Shown here: positions 14,020 through 18,239 of the stretch, in pieces | Layout: every line of letters starts with the position of its first letter | How positions within the stretch are numbered: the stretch's first letter is position 1 | Source of the DNA: Negativibacillus sp. | Lineage (GTDB): Bacteria; Bacillota; Clostridia; Oscillospirales; Ruminococcaceae | NCBI GenBank assembly: GCA_020024325.1 | Contig: JAHHTY010000044.1 | Span: forward strand, 1 to 18,239 | Length of the DNA stretch: 18,239 nucleotides | Direction of reading: 5' to 3' | The notes under the pieces: model-generated | Seen by the model: only the letters and a program-made list of their open reading frames with translations | What the model was told of the DNA's origin: nothing | Database searches by the model: none | Translations under genes and position numbers: made by a program

Positions 14020-14177
14020 CAATCATTTTGGATAAGAAAAAGTGTCATTTGTTGCTATTTTTTTCACAACTTAGACATTCTTATTCTTTTGTCAGATTTT
14101 TGTTGTAACTTAGCACAAAAACAGTCCGATTGTTTTATGTGTTTTAATATAACTTTACGGTAAAATCCTATTTCCAT

Positions 14178-14215
14178 ACAAAAAGCCGACAAAGATTTCT
14201 TCGTCGGCTTTTTGT
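14178..14215. terminator. Intrinsic terminator downstream of the surface-adhesin gene
   Basis: AAAAAGCCGAC (14180-14190) pairs with GTCGGCTTTTT (14203-14213), extended by ACA/TGT at the base. Poly-A and poly-T arms allow function on either strand. On the minus strand it lies about 100 bases past the end of the decayed adhesin tail (14312) but 270 bases past the current adhesin stop (14481), which suggests the gene once ended near 14312. Confidence 0.85.
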
Positions 14216-14311
14216 GTAAAACTTACATAAATTTTTAATAGGTTTTAGATTTACAAATAATATAATATTACGGTATATTATTTTTCTTTTACCTATTAGA
14301 TTGTGTCCACT

Positions 14312-14491
14312 TCAGACAACCGTTTTCATTTTTGGTAAAGTTACCAAAGCTCCCAAAGAAGCAGCTGCAAAAGCCATTGCTGCTGCGATTCCAAAAGCTC
14401 GATTCCTGTTTTAATTTGTTGTGATTTTCATCCATGAAACAAATTTGTTTTTGGATTGATTATCATACAAACTATTCCGACTATCTTCTAC
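14312..14491 (-). pseudogene. Frameshifted C-terminal anchor of the adhesin (degenerate)
   Basis: On the minus strand, one frame away from the adhesin, the sequence reads VEDSRNSLYDNQSKNKF, VSWMKITTN, a TAA stop (14411-14413), NRNRAF, then a 20-residue hydrophobic Ala/Leu/Gly-rich helix (GIAAAMAFAAASLGALVTL), PKMKTVV and TGA. A hydrophilic linker, a transmembrane helix and a short basic tail are what a wall or membrane anchor looks like. No LPxTG motif is seen. A one-base frame change near 14489 plus one CAA-to-TAA type change would explain its separation from the main frame. This is inference from composition and position. Confidence 0.55.
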
Positions 14492-15404
14492 CAGATGGAA
14501 CTGGCGGACGTGGTCTAACCGAACCGCTTCCTCTGTTTGGAGCTGGCGGTTGTGGTCTTACCGGATTCGGGTTTGGATTTGGATTTGGTGGCAACGGTCT
14601 TGACGAACTGCCGTCCGGATTTGGTGGCAATGGTCTTGACGAACTACCGCCCGGAGTTGGTGGCAGCGGTCTTGACGAGCCATCTGGACTTGGTGGCAAT
14701 GGTCTTGACGGGTTCGGTGTCGATGGCTGTGGACCACCTCCTGGGTTTGGACCTGGAGCCGGTGGCTGTGGCATTACCGGATTCGGTGTTGGAGTTGGTG
14801 CCGGAGCCGGTGGCTGTGGTCTTACCGGAGTTGTCGGGCTCGGGGTTGGTGCCGGTGGTGTTACCGGACCTGGAGCCGGAGTTGGTGGTGCTACCGGACC
14901 TGGGTTTGGTGCTGGTGCCGGTGGCTGTGGTCCACCTCCTGGGTTTGGACCCGGTGTCGGTGGTTGTGGCATTACCGGATCTGGCATTGGAGCCGGCGGC
15001 TGTGGTCTTACCGGATTTGGGTTTGGTGTCGGAGCCGGTGGTGTTACCGGACCTGGGGTAGGACCTGGAGTTGGTGGCGTTACCGGACCTGGGTTTGGTG
15101 CCGGAGCCGGTGGCTGTGGTCTTACCGGATTTGGGTTCGGTGCCGGAGCCGGTGCCGGTGGTTGTGGGGTCACTGGACCCGGAGTTGGTGCCGGTGGTGT
15201 TACCGGACCTGGTGTTGGAGTTGGCGCCGGAGCCGGTGGCTGTGGTTTTTCCGGATCTGGTGTTGGGGTTGGGGTCGGTGCCGGTGGCGTTACCGGATCT
15301 GGTGCCGGAGCTGGTGGTAACGGCTGTGGTCCAATTACTTCTGGAGATGGTTCCGGTGGCTGTGGTCCAACTGGTTCTGGAGCTGGTTCCGGTGTTGGTG
15401 GGGT
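14481..15404 (-). repeat. Degenerate proline-rich tandem repeat tract in the adhesin
   Basis: About 305 codons are dominated by Pro, Ala, Thr, Gly and Asn, with recurring words such as QPPAPAP, GPVTPPAP, NPNPVRPQPP, PGPNPGGGPQPP and SSRPLPP. The coding strand is very rich in CCN codons, so its GC content is visibly higher than in the flanks. The opposite strand stays open in several frames and would read as Gly-rich, a by-product of this composition. Such tracts commonly span the cell wall. Confidence 0.9.
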
Positions 15405-17228
15405 TGACATTTTTTCTGTTGTTGTTGAAACAGCAATATTACTGTCCATAGAAGGAATTACCAGTTTATAGCTTCCTCCGTTATTCTGGACCTGATATGT
15501 TGTATTTCCCACTTGGATGGAATCGGGCATACCGGAGCCATTCTGCATTGTGATTGTAGCTTCTCCCTGTCCATTTTTAACTTTAATTGTTTTAACTCTG
15601 TACCCCTTCTGAGCTTTCATTTCAACCTCAGCCTGAGCAGAAACCTTATACTTTTTCTGTGGAGTAGGTGTGATGATACCATTTGCATCTGTTGATGTTG
15701 TCAGCACATGTCCCTGAACAAGTCCAAGGTTATAGCCTGCCAAATCTTTTTCTTCAGTTGGAACAATAACATTACTGATATTCATACCAAACTCATTTTC
15801 ATCGGCATCACTATCACGTAAGTCATCTACGCCTGCTTTGTCTTTTTCGGTTGGCAAATATGTTTCACTAAAATTATCAAAACGAACACGATAATTTCCT
15901 GTATCAACAGGTGACAATGTATATTTACCCTGGTCATTTGTTTTTACTGATACCGGTTGTCCATAATCAAGAACAGGTGTTCCGTCTGGTTGGGTAAGCT
16001 GTACCGAAACATTTTTTACTGGTTTTTCATCACTATCCCAACTACCATTTCCATTGGTATCAACCCAAACTCCACCCATAATTTTGTGGGCTTTGTATGG
16101 TTCGATTACAACAGAAAATGATTCATTCTGTGGGACATTAGTATCAACAGTAAACGTTAAAACTCCCTTAGGATAGAAATAATCCTCTTTTGCTTTTGTA
16201 ATCTTGTAATAGTAAGTACTTTGATCTAAAGTTTCCCAGTGCAGGTTTGGAGCTGTTCCGTCTGCTTCTTTTTGGTCTCCTGTTGTTGTGAAAGATTTGA
16301 CTTCTTTTGTACAGGATTCATCCGAATAAAAAGTAATTGTAAAACCATCAACTGGTTTTTTAGTCCTTTTATCTCGAACGGTTAACTGAACATCCGGCAG
16401 AACGGTTACTGTTCTGGTAGCTGTAGTTTCTAATCCCAACAAGTCTGTAACAGTAAATGTTTCTTGATATGTACCGGTGCGAGTTGAATCTACATTACCA
16501 TTTACATATTTTATTCTGTTGCTAATGTTACCATCTTCGGTATCATCTGCTGTTACACCTTTATGCTCATTTGGATCATATTTGCTTCCGCGACCAATTA
16601 CAATATCTTTTGCCTCCATTGTAGGAGGGGTATTGTTGGAAGCTTCTACTGAAAACTTACTGAAAGTTACTTTTGTCATGGACTGACAGCAATGACTTTC
16701 AGATGATACCATCGGTCCATATGAACTACCTGCTCCCTTACTATCAAGAGCAGTTGCAGGAACTATTTCTCTTAAACGATTTGTATAAGTAGAGTCAAAT
16801 TGGCTCAAAATAACCGAAGAAGGAGAAATGGTTAACTGCAAATACATCTGTTTATCTGGAGATTTAGCCCAATTTCCTAGTTTACTTACACCTGCAGCTG
16901 CAGTAAACTTATTGTTCATCATTGCTTTAATACTAACATTATTTAATTGGTATAACTGCAAATCAGTTCTTGTTATTAAAAAAGCATTACCGGAAATTAG
17001 ATCCCCTTCTTGTTTGATATTAAAAAAGAATCCGGTACCCTCACAGGTATGATAGTCAACTACTTGTTCATCCAGATAAAAACGGAAGGTTCTGTAATCC
17101 CCTGTTCCTGCAGAAGATATATAAAAGTCTGTGGCTGGTTTACTTGCATAACCTTCAAAATCAATTTTATCTCCTGTAACAATTAAGCTTGGCGAATGAC
17201 CTAACAGGTCACTTTTTCCATTCTTGCT
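14481..17228 (-). CDS. Surface adhesin, body: beta-sandwich, Ig-like, SdrD-B domain and proline-rich tail (downstream of an in-frame TGA)
   Basis: This 915-residue open stretch is in the same frame as the upstream fragment and is separated from it only by the TGA at 17229-17231. No ribosome binding site with an in-frame start follows the TGA; the first in-frame TTG is at 16961, so independent translation looks unlikely. Domains in order: a lectin/LamG-like beta-rich region (about 17220-16670, weak call); a DUF5011-type Ig domain with DDTEDGNISNRI and VTDLLGLETT (about 16580-16390); a prealbumin/SpaA-like region (16390-16090); an SdrD-B domain with GGVWVDTNGNGSWDSDEKP (16080-15710); a beta-rich segment; then about 305 residues of Pro-rich repeats to the end. 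It ends in PVPSGRR with no sorting signal. It is probably a broken cell-wall MSCRAMM-like adhesin. Function is inferred from domains. Confidence 0.75.
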   Translation of the reverse strand, partial: SKNGKSDLLGHSPSLIVTGDKIDFEGYASKPATDFYISSAGTGDYRTFRFYLDEQVVDYHTCEGTGFFFNIKQEGDLISGNAFLITRTDLQLYQLNNVSIKAMMNNKFTAAAGVSKLGNWAKSPDKQMYLQLTISPSSVILSQFDSTYTNRLREIVPATALDSKGAGSSYGPMVSSESHCCQSMTKVTFSKFSVEASNNTPPTMEAKDIVIGRGSKYDPNEHKGVTADDTEDGNISNRIKYVNGNVDSTRTGTYQETFTVTDLLGLETTATRTVTVLPDVQLTVRDKRTKKPVDGFTITFYSDESCTKEVKSFTTTGDQKEADGTAPNLHWETLDQSTYYYKITKAKEDYFYPKGVLTFTVDTNVPQNESFSVVIEPYKAHKIMGGVWVDTNGNGSWDSDEKPVKNVSVQLTQPDGTPVLDYGQPVSVKTNDQGKYTLSPVDTGNYRVRFDNFSETYLPTEKDKAGVDDLRDSDADENEFGMNISNVIVPTEEKDLAGYNLGLVQGHVLTTSTDANGIITPTPQKKYKVSAQAEVEMKAQKGYRVKTIKVKNGQGEATITMQNGSGMPDSIQVGNTTYQVQNNGGSYKLVIPSMDSNIAVSTTTEKMSTPPTPEPAPEPVGPQPPEPSPEVIGPQPLPPAPAPDPVTPPAPTPTPTPDPEKPQPPAPAPTPTPGPVTPPAPTPGPVTPQPPAPAPAPNPNPVRPQPPAPAPNPGPVTPPTPGPTPGPVTPPAPTPNPNPVRPQPPAPMPDPVMPQPPTPGPNPGGGPQPPAPAPNPGPVAPPTPAPGPVTPPAPTPSPTTPVRPQPPAPAPTPTPNPVMPQPPAPGPNPGGGPQPSTPNPSRPLPPSPDGSSRPLPPTPGGSSSRPLPPNPDGSSSRPLPPNPNPNPNPVRPQPPAPNRGSGSVRPRPPVPSGRR

Positions 17229-18239
17229 TCAGTTAGGGTCTGGGAAGTCTTCAGCAGTATGTGTATATGGAGTCCAACTTGGGGTAAAACTGTCTGCAAC
17301 AACTGCTGCTCTTGCCAGCGGTGCCTGTGTTTCAGCTTCAATTTTTAAATCAATCGGCTTTGACTGACCTTTTTCTAAAACACCATTTTCATCACAGGCA
17401 AAGAAACCTTTTTCACCCTCATTAAAATATCCGTATTTTCTATACAGCGTTTTACCATTTCTGTCTATAAATTTATAAACATTAGAAGAATGCTGCTGAT
17501 AGTATGTAGGAATCTTGTCAGATGGTGCTGTTTCTTCCACAAAAGAACTTTCGTCTAAAACAGGCGGCAATTCTTCCGGTGTAAGAACAGTATAGTTTTC
17601 TTTGTCTTTTACGAAACCTTTTTCATTAGAAAGAATAAATCCTTTTGGAGAATTTTCGTTTACATTAAACCAACCGTAAACAGCATACTCGTCTTTTCCT
17701 TCTTTATTTTTAAAGGAATAAACTGTTGGATTTTCTCCGATTGCAGTATACCCTTCCGGTACAGTTTCCGGCTTTTCTTCCTGAAATTCAACAGGAGCCA
17801 GTTTGTAAAATTCTTCTCGGGTATTCACTAAAGAATATGGTTGTTTTGGTTCTCCGTTTTGGTCAGATGTTACAAAACCTTTTTTTACATCACCATTTTC
17901 TTCAAAACTAACATATGAACGATAATGAACTTCTCCTTTTCTATCTGTAAAAGAATAAACTACTCTCTCAGAACCATTTACTTGATAGTAAAGAGGTACT
18001 TCATTCTGAACAGGTGTAAGAAAATTCAGAGAAGATTGAGCAGGTTTTTCTGCGTGGGTTTCTTCTTGTTTTTCACCGTTCATTGTTCCTTCAAATGCAC
18101 TTTTGTCTTCATTTTTGGGACTGTCTGCCGCTTCGTTATCTTGCTGCTTACCTGAACTGTCATTTCGACGAATCGTCTCATTGTGCTTGTTTGCATCGAT
18201 TGGAGCACTTTGTGCAAATCCAACGAGTGTGTTGGATGT
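17229..18239 (-). CDS. Surface adhesin, N-terminal part (partial at the window edge, ends at an in-frame TGA)
   Basis: The frame is open from the window edge to the TGA at 17229-17231, at least 336 residues. The ATG at 18083 is not the true start: upstream codons continue as SNTLVGFAQSAP, the end of a secretion signal with a plausible signal-peptidase site, then a hydrophilic linker (NDSSGKQQDNEAADSPKNED). Three degenerate repeats of about 50 residues follow, and then the segment TPSWTPYTHTAEDFPDPN. The same frame resumes directly after the TGA with SKNGKSDLLGHSPSLIVTGD. It is thus the N-terminal end of the adhesin continued at 17228-14481. As a separate product it would be a secreted, unanchored fragment. 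Confidence 0.78.
   Translation of the reverse strand, partial: TSNTLVGFAQSAPIDANKHNETIRRNDSSGKQQDNEAADSPKNEDKSAFEGTMNGEKQEETHAEKPAQSSLNFLTPVQNEVPLYYQVNGSERVVYSFTDRKGEVHYRSYVSFEENGDVKKGFVTSDQNGEPKQPYSLVNTREEFYKLAPVEFQEEKPETVPEGYTAIGENPTVYSFKNKEGKDEYAVYGWFNVNENSPKGFILSNEKGFVKDKENYTVLTPEELPPVLDESSFVEETAPSDKIPTYYQQHSSNVYKFIDRNGKTLYRKYGYFNEGEKGFFACDENGVLEKGQSKPIDLKIEAETQAPLARAAVVADSFTPSWTPYTHTAEDFPDPN
17364..17999 (-). repeat. Three degenerate ~50-residue YSF/KGF modules in the adhesin N-terminus
   Basis: Repeat 1 (17999-17844) has VPLYYQ, VVYSFTDRKGEVHYRSY and KKGF. Repeat 2 (17762-17604) has VPEGYT, VYSFKNKEGKDEYAVYGWFN and PKGF. Repeat 3 (17513-17364) has IPTYYQ, VYKFIDRNGKTLYRKYGYFN and EKGFF. 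The shared pattern is [VI]P-x-x-Y, VY-[SK]-F, a charged turn with G, a Y-rich strand, KGF and a final NG. It is probably a small repeated beta module. I recognise no named family. Confidence 0.75.

Noticed and set aside
14434..15471. Long plus-strand Gly-rich open frame (about 345 codons) and similar overlapping frames
   Set aside because: It is the complement of the proline-rich adhesin tract. Repetitive composition keeps stops out of several frames; there is no ribosome binding site, and the minus-strand frame continues into clear adhesin domains.
17229..17231. Selenocysteine or an alternative genetic code (TGA = Trp/Gly) as explanation of the in-frame TGA
   Set aside because: queA and the 57-residue gene use TGA as a normal stop, no SECIS-like hairpin is evident right after the TGA, and surface adhesins are not known selenoproteins. 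It was kept only as a minor option.

Overview
The window comes from a low-GC, Gram-positive, anaerobic Clostridia-type genome, plausibly Oscillospirales/Ruminococcaceae; the exact lineage is inference. The evidence is the Firmicutes cluster queA-tgt-yajC-yrzE, a lysine riboswitch ahead of a dap operon, an NfnAB-type bifurcating transhydrogenase pair, strong GGAGG-type ribosome binding sites, and a large cell-surface adhesin with an SdrD-B domain.

Layout. A ctpA-like S41 peptidase (251-1570, +) converges on a minus-strand block read leftwards: queA, an iron-sulfur-flavoprotein-like reductase, tgt, yajC and yrzE (5508 down to 1653). queA and yajC each have a good sigma-A promoter. A plus-strand lysine operon follows: promoter, lysine riboswitch, terminator, asd, dapA, a hairpin, dapB, a stand-alone double-ACT protein resembling the aspartokinase regulatory subunit, and a 61-residue cysteine-rich protein (5767-9764). 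Next is a compact divergent locus (9828-10934). A LexA/HdiR-like XRE-S24 repressor faces a previously uncalled 57-residue membrane protein. The space between them holds four TTGC-N5-GCAA-type palindromes, three of them on or against the two divergent promoters. A 424-bp IS3-family remnant (10978-11401) lies beyond. nfnB-nfnA (11611-13831, -) have overlapping reading frames and a shared upstream promoter region. The right end is a minus-strand surface adhesin of at least 1250 codons that enters from outside the window (18239 down to about 14312).

Main points of interest. (1) The adhesin is one reading frame cut by a single in-frame TGA at 17229-17231. It then ends in a proline-rich tail that loses frame just before a degenerate membrane-anchor segment, so it appears to be a decaying surface gene or a case of recoding. 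(2) The repressor, operator array and small membrane protein look like a self-contained stress-induced switch, analogous in layout to lexA-yneA. (3) The dap operon carries its own detached aspartokinase ACT subunit. (4) Several leader or intergenic RNA structures sit on ribosome binding sites or between operon genes.

All assignments come from reading the sequence. No database search or folding calculation was run.
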